Assembly: GCF_000521865.1 (NCBI RefSeq)
Contig: NZ_JAME01000017.1
Coordinates: 1-64,000 of the forward strand
From: Roseivivax isoporae LMG 25204
Lineage (GTDB): Bacteria; Pseudomonadota; Alphaproteobacteria; Rhodobacterales; Rhodobacteraceae
Reading direction: 5' to 3'
Length of the DNA: 64,000 nt
Shown in pieces: positions 33,127 through 42,252 of this stretch; the first letter of the stretch is position 1; each line of letters opens with the position of its first letter. The position numbers and the translations under genes are program-made. Below the pieces are notes generated by a model that made no database searches, was not told where the DNA came from, and saw only the letters and a program-made list of their open reading frames with translations.

Positions 33127-33495
33127 ATGCCTGTCCGCCTCGACCGCCGCGCGATCCTGCGCCTGGCCGGTGCCGTCCTCGCGGCGCTGGCGACCGGACC
33201 GGCCGCCGCGCGCGGCGACACGCTCGACGGCACGGTCGTCTTCGCCGATGGCGGCGCTGTGCCCGAGGGCCGGCTCCGGATCATCGCCGAGGATGCCGCC
33301 GGAACGGTCACCTCGGAGGTGGAGATCTCCAGCGACGGCACGGCGCCGCGCATCGGCTTCACCCTGCAGGCCGCCGGCACGGACGAGGTGGTGGCCTGGC
33401 TCGAACGGGCCGACGGCTGGGTCCTGGCGCGCGGCGCGGCCTCTGTCCCGGCGGGGGCGCCGCTCACCGTCACGCTTTACGCCGCGATGCACTGA
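33127..33495 (+). CDS. Small exported protein of unknown function downstream of the protease
   Basis: A 122-residue protein with an N-terminal export signal of Tat type: DRRAILRLAGA with Arg7-Arg8, a hydrophobic stretch and a cut near AAA at residues 26-28. The mature 90 residues are predicted mainly beta (GTVVFADGGAVPEGRLRIIA; ending LTVTLYAAM) and faintly resemble YscW/YbaY-type secreted beta domains. The gene lies 59 bases behind the RTX protease, the position held by periplasmic protease inhibitors beside serralysins in Pseudomonas and Dickeya, but I see no inhibitor signature. GGAG upstream supports ATG 33127. The function is not known. Confidence 0.65.
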   Translation: MPVRLDRRAILRLAGAVLAALATGPAAARGDTLDGTVVFADGGAVPEGRLRIIAEDAAGTVTSEVEISSDGTAPRIGFTLQAAGTDEVVAWLERADGWVLARGAASVPAGAPLTVTLYAAMH

Positions 33496-33502
33496 GCGCG
33501 CG

Positions 33503-34834
33503 TCACGCGGCGGCGTGCGCCACGTCCGCGCGGTCGCGCCCGAGCTGCGCCCGGCCCGCGACATAGACCTGCGCCACCGCGCGGTCGTCGCCCAGCACCT
33601 GCAGCGCGAACAGCTCCTCCGACAGGCTTTCGGCCCGCGACAGGCGCAGCGCCATGTCCGGCGTCGCACGGGAATCGAGCACGACCACGTCCGCCTCGGT
33701 GCCCGGATCGAGCGTGCCGATCCGGTCGGCGAGACCCAGCACCTCGGCGTTGCCGCGCGTGATCCAGTCGAAGGCGGCAAGCGGGTGCAGCTTCTGCCCG
33801 CGCAGCTGCAGCACCTTGTAGCCCTCGGACAGCGTCGCCAGCATCGAGTAGCTGGTGCCCGCGCCCACATCCGTGGCGATGCCCGGCACGATGCCCCGCG
33901 CCCTCAGCCCCGCATCGTCGAAGAGCCCGCTGCCGAGGAAGAGGTTCGAGGTCGGGCAGAACACCGGCCGCGCACCGCGTTCGGCCAGGGCGTCGATCTC
34001 GCGCGGCTCGAGGTGGATGGCGTGCCCGAGCAGCGTGTTGCCGCGGACGAGCCCGTGGCTCTCGTAGATGCCGAGGTAATCCGGCGCGTCAGGAAAGAGC
34101 GCCCTGGTCGCGGCGATCTCGGCCGGGTTCTCGGACAGGTGCGTCTGCACCGGACAGTCGGGAAACTCCGCCGCGAGCGCCCCCGCCGCCTGCAGCTGCG
34201 CGGGCGTCGAGGTCAGCGCGAAGCGCGGCGCGATGGCGTAGCCCGCCCTGCCGCGCCCGTGCCAGCGCCCGATCAGCGCGCGGCTCTCGTCGTAGCCGCG
34301 CTGCGCGGTGTCCCGCAGGCCCTCGGGCGCGTTGCGGTCCATCATGACCTTGCCGGCGAGCATGCGCATGTCGCGCCGCGCGGCCTCGGTGAAGAAGGCG
34401 TCCACCGATTGCGGATGCACCGACCCGAACGCCACCGCGGTGGTCGTGCCGTGCGACAGCAGCAGGTCGAAGAACGCCCGTGCCATCGCCGCGGCGTGGT
34501 CCGGATCGTCGAAGCGCAGTTCGGTCGGGAAAGTGTAGGTGTTCAGCCAGTCGAGAAGCTGCGCCCCCCAGGACGCGATCATCTCGATCTGCGGAAAATG
34601 GATGTGGGTGTCGACGAAGCCCGGCAGGATCAGGTGCGGCCGGTGATCGACGACCGGCACCTCCGGGGCTGCGGCGCGCACCTCGTCCCACGTGCCGCGG
34701 GCGACGATGCGCCCGTTCGCCACGTGCAGCGCGCCGTCCTCGAGATAGGTGTAGGCGTCCCGGTCCTCGGGTCCCTCGGGGCGACGCGCGAAGCTCAGGA
34801 GGCGTCCCCGCAGGATCTGGTCGGTCGGTGTCAT
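33503..34834 (-). CDS. guaD: Guanine deaminase
   Basis: A 443-residue amidohydrolase converting guanine to xanthine and ammonia in the cytoplasm. Motifs: PGFVDTHIHFPQ (zinc ligands His77 and His79), WLNTYTFPTE, HLSENPAEI and GIATDVGAGTSYSML, all typical of bacterial GuaD. GAGGGACGAG precedes ATG 34834; an upstream in-frame start at 34930 would begin inside the permease gene. It is the last gene of the purine cluster, and its product feeds xanthine dehydrogenase encoded by the first three genes. Confidence 0.95.
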   Translation of the reverse strand: MTPTDQILRGRLLSFARRPEGPEDRDAYTYLEDGALHVANGRIVARGTWDEVRAAAPEVPVVDHRPHLILPGFVDTHIHFPQIEMIASWGAQLLDWLNTYTFPTELRFDDPDHAAAMARAFFDLLLSHGTTTAVAFGSVHPQSVDAFFTEAARRDMRMLAGKVMMDRNAPEGLRDTAQRGYDESRALIGRWHGRGRAGYAIAPRFALTSTPAQLQAAGALAAEFPDCPVQTHLSENPAEIAATRALFPDAPDYLGIYESHGLVRGNTLLGHAIHLEPREIDALAERGARPVFCPTSNLFLGSGLFDDAGLRARGIVPGIATDVGAGTSYSMLATLSEGYKVLQLRGQKLHPLAAFDWITRGNAEVLGLADRIGTLDPGTEADVVVLDSRATPDMALRLSRAESLSEELFALQVLGDDRAVAQVYVAGRAQLGRDRADVAHAAA

Positions 34835-34855
34835 CTCGTCCCTCGCAAGAATGTC

Positions 34856-34883
34856 GCGGGCGGGCGCCACGGCCCCCGCCCGC
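34856..34883 (-). terminator. Hairpin between the NCS2 permease and guaD
   Basis: GCGGGCGGG and CCCGCCCGC form a perfect 9-base stem with a 10-base loop, 6 bases after the permease stop on the minus strand. It probably reduces readthrough into guaD or stabilises the upstream message. Confidence 0.45.
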
Positions 34884-34889
34884 AGGGTG

Positions 34890-36467
34890 TCATTCGCCCG
34901 GCTGCAGCCCGGCGGCGGGCGCGTCGGCACGGCCGCGCGTCTCGTCCCGGTGCAAGACCGGGTAGAACGCGAGGAAGGCCGCGGCCATCAGGTAGCCCAG
35001 CGCCACGGGCGTCGGCGTCGGCCATTGCAGGCTCGCCGCGTGGATCACGCCGAAGGCGGACATGACGGCGGCGGCGAAGGCGAAGCCCGCCGCGGCGCGG
35101 AAGCGCCCGTCGATCACGTCGGCGACGATCGCGCCCCAGATGAGGCCCGTCAGGATCGCGCCCTGGCTCAGCAGCAGGTGCCCCTGATAGTGCGCCCCCT
35201 GCATCAGGAGGTTGGCGGTCAGCTGCGGATCGCCGAGCGCCGGCAATCCCTCGGCCCCGCCCGCGGCGAGCGCGCTCATCATCGCGTTCCACTTGGTCAC
35301 GAGGAAGCTCGAGATGTGGGGCATCATCGCGATCGTGACGGCGGCGATGTGCGCGGGCTTCACCGACTGCGCGGTGTTGGTGATGAGGCTCAGCGCCACA
35401 AAGACGAGCACGGGCGCCGCGGCGGCAGTCGGGATGAACCCGTTCAGGAGCGCGAGCCCCCCGGTGAAGGCCGCGAGCGGGATCACCGTGCCGACGCCGA
35501 TCACGTAACCCGAATGGGCCCCCATCCGCTTGTAGGCCGGGTGGCCGATATAGGCGGTCGTCGGAAACGGCGAGCCGAAGACCGCCCCGATCATGGTGCC
35601 GACGCCGTCCGTCACCTGGCAGAGCCCGACGGGGTAGCTGTCGCCCACGGCCTCGGCGCTCTCGACGTTGTTCATGGTCTCGATGAAGTTGTAGATCTGC
35701 ACCGGCACCAGCACGAGGAACAGCTCCGGATTGGCGAAGAGGTGCGAGATGCCCGCGACGAGGTCGCCGAGATAGGGCATCGGCAGGTAGAGGCCGACAT
35801 TCGAGGTGTCGATCTCGGCCTTTCCGAGCGCCAGCGCGACCGCGGTGCCCGCCACGAGCGCGAGCAGTCCCGCCGGCACGTTGCCGGGCAGGCGGAAGCG
35901 GCCGACGAGGCCCCAGAGGATGATGATCATCGAGGCGAAGCCCACGTACGGGTCCTCGAACACCGTGGCGAGCGGCACCGTCCCGATGAAGACGAGCGCG
36001 ATGCCGCAGAGCGTGCCGAGCATGCCCGCGCGGGGCGTCACACGCTTCAGCCATGGGCCGACCAGCGCGCCCGCGGCCGCCACGATCCCGCCGATGAATC
36101 CCGCGCCGATGCCCACCTGCCAGGCGAGGACCGGGTCCTCGGTCGCCCAGTAGATCGGGCCGATCACGCCGAAGAGGTAGACGAACATCACCGGCGTCGA
36201 GATGCCGTAGGGCAGCGCGGTCACGTCGCGTCCGGTGCGCTCGGCGGTGCGCTTGGCGAGCCAGACATAGACCGCGACGCCGGCGATGATGGCGACGGCG
36301 GCGCCCGGCACGATGCGGCCGAACACGATCTCGCCCGGCATGCCGAACACGAAGCGGCAGATGCCCGAGAGCACGATCAGGTTCACGAGGTTGTCGGTGA
36401 AAAGCGCCCAGAAGGCGCTGAAGTCGCTGCGCGAGAACAGCCTGTAGCTGTGATGGCCGGTGTCCAT
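34890..36467 (-). CDS. NCS2 family nucleobase permease (xanthine/guanine/hypoxanthine)
   Basis: A 525-residue membrane protein with about 12-14 helices. Family features include TALPYGISTPVMF near residue 90, the helix with YNFIETMNNVESAEAVGDSYP and GSPFPTTAYIGHPAYKRMGA. These sequences are closer to AzgA-like and uncharacterised NCS2 permeases than to UraA. It should import a purine base by proton symport. Its position between xdhC and guaD supports guanine, xanthine or hypoxanthine as substrate. The gene starts 48 bases after xdhC. Confidence 0.88.
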   Translation of the reverse strand: MDTGHHSYRLFSRSDFSAFWALFTDNLVNLIVLSGICRFVFGMPGEIVFGRIVPGAAVAIIAGVAVYVWLAKRTAERTGRDVTALPYGISTPVMFVYLFGVIGPIYWATEDPVLAWQVGIGAGFIGGIVAAAGALVGPWLKRVTPRAGMLGTLCGIALVFIGTVPLATVFEDPYVGFASMIIILWGLVGRFRLPGNVPAGLLALVAGTAVALALGKAEIDTSNVGLYLPMPYLGDLVAGISHLFANPELFLVLVPVQIYNFIETMNNVESAEAVGDSYPVGLCQVTDGVGTMIGAVFGSPFPTTAYIGHPAYKRMGAHSGYVIGVGTVIPLAAFTGGLALLNGFIPTAAAAPVLVFVALSLITNTAQSVKPAHIAAVTIAMMPHISSFLVTKWNAMMSALAAGGAEGLPALGDPQLTANLLMQGAHYQGHLLLSQGAILTGLIWGAIVADVIDGRFRAAAGFAFAAAVMSAFGVIHAASLQWPTPTPVALGYLMAAAFLAFYPVLHRDETRGRADAPAAGLQPGE

Positions 36468-36515
36468 GCCGGGTTCCTCCCTTGATGACTGCGCCTGTGA
36501 TCCTCCCTCGCGGCG

Positions 36516-37385
36516 TCAGCCGCGCGGGACCTCCCGGATCGCGGCGCCGCGTGTGTCCATGCCGCGGCATGGGGTTTCGAGCCGCGGACCCGCCGCGGCT
36601 GTCGTCGTCAGTGCGGTCATCACCTCGGCGGTGACGCAGGCGGCGATGATCGCCGGCCGCTTGTCGCGCGAGGGCCCCGCCCCGATCGGGCAGGTCAGCC
36701 GCGCACTGTCCGCGGCCGTGCCGTGGTCGCGCACGAAGCGGTCGAACTTCGCGCGCTTCGTGCGCGACCCGATGAGCCCGACATAGGCAGCGTCGCCCCG
36801 CGCCAGCGCGGCATCGGCGACGAGGAAGTCGAGCGCGTGATCGTGCGTCGCGACGATGAAGGCCGCACCGCGCCCGGCCAGTGCCACGTCCGCCTCTGGC
36901 AGCACGGAGACCCTCATCTCGACCCGCGCCGTCGCGCGGCCAAGCTCCTCGGGCCGCGTGTCGAGCAGGACCGCGCGGACCGGCATGTGCTGCATCAGGT
37001 CGGCGATGGCGCGGCCCACGTGGCCCGCGCCGAAGATCAGCACCTCGGGCGCCGCGGCGCGCGCGGCCTCGTCGCGGGCATGTGCCGCGGCGCGGTCGCG
37101 CGCGCCCATGCGCGCCAGCGTCACCTCGACCCGGCCGCCGCAGCACTGTCCGATCTCGGGACCGAGCGGCAGGTCCATCCGGTCGCCAAGGATGCCCTCG
37201 CGCAGCATCTCGCGCGCGCGGGCGATCGCCATGTATTCGAGCCGTCCACCGCCGATCGTGCCGTGCAAATCGGTGTCGGCCACAAACATCTCGGTGCCCG
37301 CCTCGCGCGGGGACGAGCCGCGCACGCGGCCGAGCGCCACGCGCACGACCGCGCGGTGCGCGTCGAGGAAGGCCGCGAGGCTCAC
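36516..37385 (-). CDS. xdhC: Xanthine dehydrogenase accessory protein XdhC
   Basis: A 289-residue protein that binds and sulfurates the molybdenum cofactor and inserts it into the XdhB subunit. The N-terminal part has GRVRGSSPREAGTEMFV and IGGGRLEY with IGQCCGGRVEV (paired cysteines); the C-terminal half has a Rossmann motif (IFGAGHVGRAIADL) and YVGLIGSRTKRAKF. I chose GTG 37385, which overlaps the xdhB stop by 4 bases and begins the canonical SLAAFLDAHRAVV. Confidence 0.94.
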   Translation of the reverse strand: MSLAAFLDAHRAVVRVALGRVRGSSPREAGTEMFVADTDLHGTIGGGRLEYMAIARAREMLREGILGDRMDLPLGPEIGQCCGGRVEVTLARMGARDRAAAHARDEAARAAAPEVLIFGAGHVGRAIADLMQHMPVRAVLLDTRPEELGRATARVEMRVSVLPEADVALAGRGAAFIVATHDHALDFLVADAALARGDAAYVGLIGSRTKRAKFDRFVRDHGTAADSARLTCPIGAGPSRDKRPAIIAACVTAEVMTALTTTAAAGPRLETPCRGMDTRGAAIREVPRG

Positions 37386-39712
37386 GCCCCGCCCCCCTTC
37401 AGCCGCTCGACCGCCATCAGCACGCGCTCGGGCGTCGCGGGCGCGTCGAGCCGCGGGCAGGTGCGGTAGCCGTCCACGCTCGCCACTGCCATCGACATTG
37501 CCTCGAGCACCGAGATGCCCAGCATGAAGGGCGGCTCGCCCACGGCCTTGGACCGCTTGACCGTGCGCTCGCGGTTCTCGTTCCAGGCGACGAGGTCGAC
37601 GTTGAAGATGCGCGGCACGTCCGAGGCGAGCGGGATCTTGTAGGTCGAGGGCGCGTGCGTCCTGAGCCGGCCCGCATCGTCCCACCACAATTCCTCGGTC
37701 GTGAGCCAGCCCATGCCCTGCACGAAGGCGCCCTCGACCTGGCCGCGGTCGATGTCGGGGTTCAGCGACCGGCCGACATCGTGCAGGAGGTCGGTGCGCA
37801 TCACGCGGTACTCGCCGGTGAGCGTGTCGATCTCCACCTCCGAGCAGGCCGCGCCGTAGGCGTAGTAGTAGAACGGCCGGCCGGTGCCGCTCGCGCGGTC
37901 CCAGTGGATGTCCGGCGTCTTGTAGAAACCCGCCGCCGACAGCTGGACCCGCGCCATGTAGGCGGATTTCACGAAGGCGTCGAAGGCCACGACCTCCTCG
38001 CCGATGACGACGGCGTTCGGCACGAAGCGCACGGCCTCGGGCGCGACGCCGCGCGTCTCGCAGGCAAAGGAGACGAGCCGCGCCTTGATCTGCTCGGCCG
38101 CGTCGAGCGCCGCCATGCCGTTCAGGTCCGACCCCGACGAGGCCGCGGTGGCCGAGGTGTTCGGAACCTTCTCGGTGGTGGTCGCGGTGATGCGGATGCG
38201 GTCGATGTCCACCTGGAAGGCGTCGGCCACCACCTGCGCGACCTTGGTGTTGAGCCCCTGCCCCATCTCGGTGCCACCGTGGTTCAGGTGGATCGAGCCG
38301 TCGTTGTAGACGTGCACCAGCGCGCCGGCCTGGTTGAAATGGGTGGCGGTGAAGGAGATGCCGAACTTCACCGGCGTCAGCGCGATGCCGCGCCGGATCA
38401 CCGCGCTGTCGCGGTTGAAGGCGAGGATGTCCTGCCGGCGTGCGCGGTAATCGGCCCGCGCCTCGAGTTCCTCCACCAGCCGCAGGATCACGTTGTCGGT
38501 GACCTCCTGGTGGTAGGGCGTCACGTCGCGGCCGGCGCGGTAGAAGTTCGCCTTGCGGATGTCGAGCGGATCGCGCCCGAGGGCATAGGCGATCTCCTCG
38601 ATCATGCGTTCCGCGGCGACCACGCCTTGCGGCCCGCCGAACCCGCGGAAGGCGGTGTTCGACACGGTGTTGGTCTTGAGCGGGCGGCTCTCGAGCCGGA
38701 CATGCGGATAGAAATAGGCGTTGTCGGCATGGAAGAGCGCGCGGTCGGTGACCGGCCCCGACAGGTCCGCCGAAAAGCCGCAGCGCGCGGCGAACGTGCC
38801 CTCGACCGCGTGGATGGTGCCCGTGTCGTCGAAGGCCACGTCGTAATCCACGACGAAATCGTGCCGCTTGCCGGTCGCGGTCATGTCCTGGTCGCGGTCG
38901 GGACGGATCTTGACCGGGCGGTCGAGCTTCTTGGCGGCGAGCGCCGCAACCGCGGCGAAGAGGTTCATCTGGCTCTCCTTGCCGCCGAAGCCCCCGCCCA
39001 TGCGGCGCACCTGCACGGTCACCGCGTTCGACGGCACGCCCAGGACGTGGGCGACCATGTGCTGCGCCTCGCTCGGATGCTGGGTCGAGCAGTACACCGT
39101 CACGGTGTCGTCCTCGCCCGGGATCGCGAAGGAGATCTGCCCCTCGAGATACATGTGGTCCTGCCCGCCGATGCGCACGGTGCCGGCGATCCGGTGCGGC
39201 GCCGCCTGCCGTCCCTCCGCGAGCGTGCCGCGCCGGAGCGTCAGGGGCTCCGTCACCATCGGATGGCCGGCGGTGATCGCGGCCTCGGGATCGAGCGCGT
39301 GCGGCAGCGGCTCGGCGTCGAGGCGGGCCAGCGCCGCCGCCCGCCGGGCGAGGTCGCGGGTCTCTGCCACCACGGCAAAGAGCGGCTGGCCGTGATATTC
39401 GATCAGCGTCTCGGGAAAGACCGGGTCGTCGTGCTTGCCGGTCGGGCTCACGTCGTTCGCGCCGGGAATGTCGGTGGCGGTCAGCACCGCCACCACGCCC
39501 GGGGCCGCGCGCACCGCCGACAGGTCAAGCGCGCGGATGCGGGCATGGGTCACGTCCGACTGGCCGAGATAGGCATGCAGCGTGCCCGCGGGTTCGGCGA
39601 TGTCGTCGGTATAGGCCGCCCGGCCGGTGACGTGCTTCGCGGCGCTGTCGTGGATGAGCCCGGTATGCACGGCGCCCCGGATCGGCGCGTGGATCGGCTT
39701 CATGTCGGTCAT
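37382..39712 (-). CDS. xdhB: Xanthine dehydrogenase molybdopterin-binding subunit XdhB
   Basis: A 776-residue large subunit that hydroxylates hypoxanthine and xanthine to urate at the molybdenum centre. Motifs: GQDHMYLEGQ, MGGGFGGKESQ, NTAFRGFGGPQG, HGGTEMGQGLNTK, TSATAASSGSDLNG and the catalytic glutamate in VGEPPFMLG near the C-terminus. The length matches the Rhodobacter capsulatus subunit. It is preceded by xdhA (16-base gap) and overlaps xdhC. Confidence 0.96.
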   Translation of the reverse strand: MTDMKPIHAPIRGAVHTGLIHDSAAKHVTGRAAYTDDIAEPAGTLHAYLGQSDVTHARIRALDLSAVRAAPGVVAVLTATDIPGANDVSPTGKHDDPVFPETLIEYHGQPLFAVVAETRDLARRAAALARLDAEPLPHALDPEAAITAGHPMVTEPLTLRRGTLAEGRQAAPHRIAGTVRIGGQDHMYLEGQISFAIPGEDDTVTVYCSTQHPSEAQHMVAHVLGVPSNAVTVQVRRMGGGFGGKESQMNLFAAVAALAAKKLDRPVKIRPDRDQDMTATGKRHDFVVDYDVAFDDTGTIHAVEGTFAARCGFSADLSGPVTDRALFHADNAYFYPHVRLESRPLKTNTVSNTAFRGFGGPQGVVAAERMIEEIAYALGRDPLDIRKANFYRAGRDVTPYHQEVTDNVILRLVEELEARADYRARRQDILAFNRDSAVIRRGIALTPVKFGISFTATHFNQAGALVHVYNDGSIHLNHGGTEMGQGLNTKVAQVVADAFQVDIDRIRITATTTEKVPNTSATAASSGSDLNGMAALDAAEQIKARLVSFACETRGVAPEAVRFVPNAVVIGEEVVAFDAFVKSAYMARVQLSAAGFYKTPDIHWDRASGTGRPFYYYAYGAACSEVEIDTLTGEYRVMRTDLLHDVGRSLNPDIDRGQVEGAFVQGMGWLTTEELWWDDAGRLRTHAPSTYKIPLASDVPRIFNVDLVAWNENRERTVKRSKAVGEPPFMLGISVLEAMSMAVASVDGYRTCPRLDAPATPERVLMAVERLKGGGA

Positions 39713-39728
39713 CGGGTCCTCCTTTCCC

Positions 39729-41183
39729 TCAGGCGCTGAGCCGGACGCGGGCCGCGCCGGACTGTTCGAGATGGAAGCGCCGCAGCAGGTTCTGCGCGGC
39801 GAGGCGGCGATACCCGGCCGAGGCGCGCCAGTCGGTCAGGGGCGCGAAATCGTCGCCGAGCGCCTCGGCCGCGGCCTCGAACGCGGCCGCGTCGAACGGC
39901 CTGCCCTCGAGCGCCGCCTCGGCGCGGGGCGCACGGCGCGGCGTCGCCGCCATGCCGCCGAAGGCGATGCGGGCCGACGTTATGCGCCCCTCCGCCACGC
40001 GCACGCTGACTCCGCAGGCAAGCGCCGAGATGTCCTCGTCGCGCCGTTTCGACACCTTGTAGGCGGCGTCGATCTGGCCCGGCGCGGGCAGCGGCACGCG
40101 CACGCTCTCGACGAAGTCGCCGGGGACGCGGTCCTGCCGGCCGTAATCGACGAAGAAATCCTCGAGCGGCAGCGTGCGCCGCGCCTCGCCGTGCCGAAGC
40201 GTGACCGTGGCGCCGAGCGCGATCAGCACCGGCGGGGTGTCCCCGATGGGCGAGCCGTTGGCGATGTTGCCGCCGATCGTGCCCATGTTGCGCACCTGCC
40301 AGCCGGCGATGCGCGCCCAGTAGGGCGCGAGATGCGGCAGGTGCGCGGAGATGGCGGGCTCGAGCGCGGAATAGCTGACCCCCGCCCCGATCTCGAGCGC
40401 GCCGTCCGCCACGCGCACCGCCTGCAGCTCCTGCAAGTGGCCGGTGAACACCGCGGGCCCGATGGGGCGCAGGAACTTCGTGACCCAGAGACCCACGTCG
40501 GTCGCGCCCGCGACCACGGTCGCCTGCGGCGTCGCGGCCAGCACGCGCGCGAGGTCGTCCACGTCGGCGGGCAGAATCGCGCGGTTGTCCTCGGGCCCGG
40601 TGACGACGCGGCGCCCGTCGCGCAGGCGGCCGAGCGTCTCGGCGATGCGGTCGCGCTCGGCGGCGATCGGATCGCGTTCGGGCGTGCCGTAGCCGTGGAT
40701 CGCCTGCGCCGCCCGCAGGATCGGCGCGTAGCCGGTGCAGCGGCAGAGGTTCCCCTGCAGCGCCGTCTCGACCTGCTCCGTGGTCGGGCGCGGCGACCGC
40801 ATCCAGAGCGCGTAGAGCGACATGACGATCCCCGGCGTGCAGAACCCGCACTGGCTGCCGTGGTGGTCGACCATCGCCTGCTGCACCGGGTGCAGCGCCC
40901 CGCCCCGCGGGGAGAGGTGTTCGACCGTCACCACGTGGCAGCCGTCGAGCGAGGCGAGGAAGCGGATGCAGGCGTTGACCGTCTCGTAGTGCAGGCGGCC
41001 GTCACGCAGCCGGCCGACGAGCACGGTGCAGGCACCGCAATCGCCCTCGGCACACCCCTCCTTGGTGCCGGTCAGGCGCCGGTCGAGCCGAAGGTGGTCG
41101 AGCAGCGTGTCGGACGCTGCGACGCCCTCGAGGCTCACCTCGCGGTCGTTGAGCAGGAATCGGATGGCTGTACGATGCTCCAC
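39729..41183 (-). CDS. xdhA: Xanthine dehydrogenase iron-sulfur/FAD subunit XdhA
   Basis: A 484-residue small subunit with two 2Fe-2S clusters and FAD. Residues 44-52 carry CAEGDCGAC, followed by CGFCTPG and CRCTGY (second cluster), then a FAD domain with VAGATDVGL and NMGTIGGNIANGSPIGD. It passes electrons from the molybdenum centre to NAD. GTG 41183 is chosen because GGGGGAGAGAGACC precedes it; ATG 41213 lacks such a site. It is the first gene of the purine cluster and divergent from a LysR regulator. Confidence 0.95.
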   Translation of the reverse strand: MEHRTAIRFLLNDREVSLEGVAASDTLLDHLRLDRRLTGTKEGCAEGDCGACTVLVGRLRDGRLHYETVNACIRFLASLDGCHVVTVEHLSPRGGALHPVQQAMVDHHGSQCGFCTPGIVMSLYALWMRSPRPTTEQVETALQGNLCRCTGYAPILRAAQAIHGYGTPERDPIAAERDRIAETLGRLRDGRRVVTGPEDNRAILPADVDDLARVLAATPQATVVAGATDVGLWVTKFLRPIGPAVFTGHLQELQAVRVADGALEIGAGVSYSALEPAISAHLPHLAPYWARIAGWQVRNMGTIGGNIANGSPIGDTPPVLIALGATVTLRHGEARRTLPLEDFFVDYGRQDRVPGDFVESVRVPLPAPGQIDAAYKVSKRRDEDISALACGVSVRVAEGRITSARIAFGGMAATPRRAPRAEAALEGRPFDAAAFEAAAEALGDDFAPLTDWRASAGYRRLAAQNLLRRFHLEQSGAARVRLSA

Positions 41184-41274
41184 GGTCTCTCTCCCCCAGC
41201 GTGTCCCGGTCATCTGCGCATCATCCTACAGCCGCCCGACCCCTTGCGTTAACGGCGCCTGTTGGCAAATTCTT

Positions 41275-41289
41275 TCAACGAACCGTTGA
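41275..41289. promoter_or_regulatory. Inverted repeat between xdhA and lysR
   Basis: TCAACG-AAC-CGTTGA, a perfect inverted repeat with 6-base arms in the 154-base divergent region. It contains the T-N(11)-A pattern of LysR boxes. A site for the adjacent LysR is likely but unproven. Confidence 0.5.
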
Positions 41290-41337
41290 TAATCGCCGCG
41301 CGCTGCGCTCTCCTTCCCCGCGGGAGGAGACAGCGTC

Positions 41338-42252
41338 ATGCCCTATGTCGAAAGCCTTCGGGTCTTTGCCCGCGTGGTCGAGCTCGGCAGCATCACCTCG
41401 GGCGGCCGCGACCTGCGGCTGACGCCCGCGGTGGCCAGCAAGCGCATCAAGGAACTGGAACAGAAGCTGGGCGTGCGGCTCTTCAACCGCACCACCCGGT
41501 CGCTGACGCCGACCGAGGTCGGCCGCATGTTCTACGAGGAGACGAAGGAGGTGCTCGACCGGCTCGACCGGGCCGAGGCCGCCGTCGCGACCTATTCGCA
41601 CCGGCCGCGGGGCGCGATCCGGGTGACCGCACCGCTCGGGATCGGCCGGCGGCTGATCGCGCCCATCGTGCCGGGCTTCACCGACGCCTATCCCGAGACC
41701 GAGGTGCGGATGCGGCTCTCGGACCGGCGCGTCGACATCCTGGGCGAGGAGCTCGACGTGGCGTTCTTTCTCGGGAACCCGCGCGATTCGACGCTGACCA
41801 TGCGCAAGATCGCGGACTGCCCGCGGGTGCTGGTGGCGGCCCCCCGCTACGTCGCCGAGCACGGCGCGCCGCGGGTGCCCGACGACCTGCTGGGCGGGCG
41901 TCACAATTGCCTGCTGCTGCGCTATCCGCGCTCGCCGGAATATTACTGGGTGCTCGACACGCCCGACGGGCCGCGCAAGCTCGAGGTGTCGGGCCGCTTC
42001 GACGCGGATGACGGCGACATCCTGACCGACTGGGCACTCGCCGGGCGTGGCATCGCGATGAAGCCGCTCTTCGACGTGGCGCGCCATCTCGAGAGCGGCG
42101 CGCTGGTCGAGGTGCTGCCGGATCACCGGCCCCCGACCGCGCTGTTCGGCTGCCTCTACCCGCACAAGCGGCTGCAGGACACCAAGGTGCGGCTCTTCAT
42201 CGACCACGCGGTCGATGCCGCGCGCCGGGCGCTGGCGTTGCCCGCGCCCTAG
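41338..42252 (+). CDS. LysR family transcriptional regulator, divergent from the xdh operon
   Basis: A 304-residue LysR protein with a winged helix at residues 1-60 (TSGGRDLRLTPAVASKRIKELEQ) and an effector domain of the CrgA/DmlR-like type (GAIRVTAPLGIGRRLIAPIV, ALAGRGIAMKPLF). Divergent placement and a palindrome between the genes make it the likely activator of xdhABC, the permease and guaD, with a purine or urate-related effector. GGAGGAGACAGCGTC precedes the ATG. Its stop and the stop of the convergent transporter share one CTAG. Confidence 0.92.
   Translation: MPYVESLRVFARVVELGSITSGGRDLRLTPAVASKRIKELEQKLGVRLFNRTTRSLTPTEVGRMFYEETKEVLDRLDRAEAAVATYSHRPRGAIRVTAPLGIGRRLIAPIVPGFTDAYPETEVRMRLSDRRVDILGEELDVAFFLGNPRDSTLTMRKIADCPRVLVAAPRYVAEHGAPRVPDDLLGGRHNCLLLRYPRSPEYYWVLDTPDGPRKLEVSGRFDADDGDILTDWALAGRGIAMKPLFDVARHLESGALVEVLPDHRPPTALFGCLYPHKRLQDTKVRLFIDHAVDAARRALALPAP

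Noticed and set aside
33127-33495. Assignment of the small protein as an Inh/AprI protease inhibitor
   Set aside because: Position and size fit, but the characteristic inhibitor sequence and its conserved cysteine pair are not visible.
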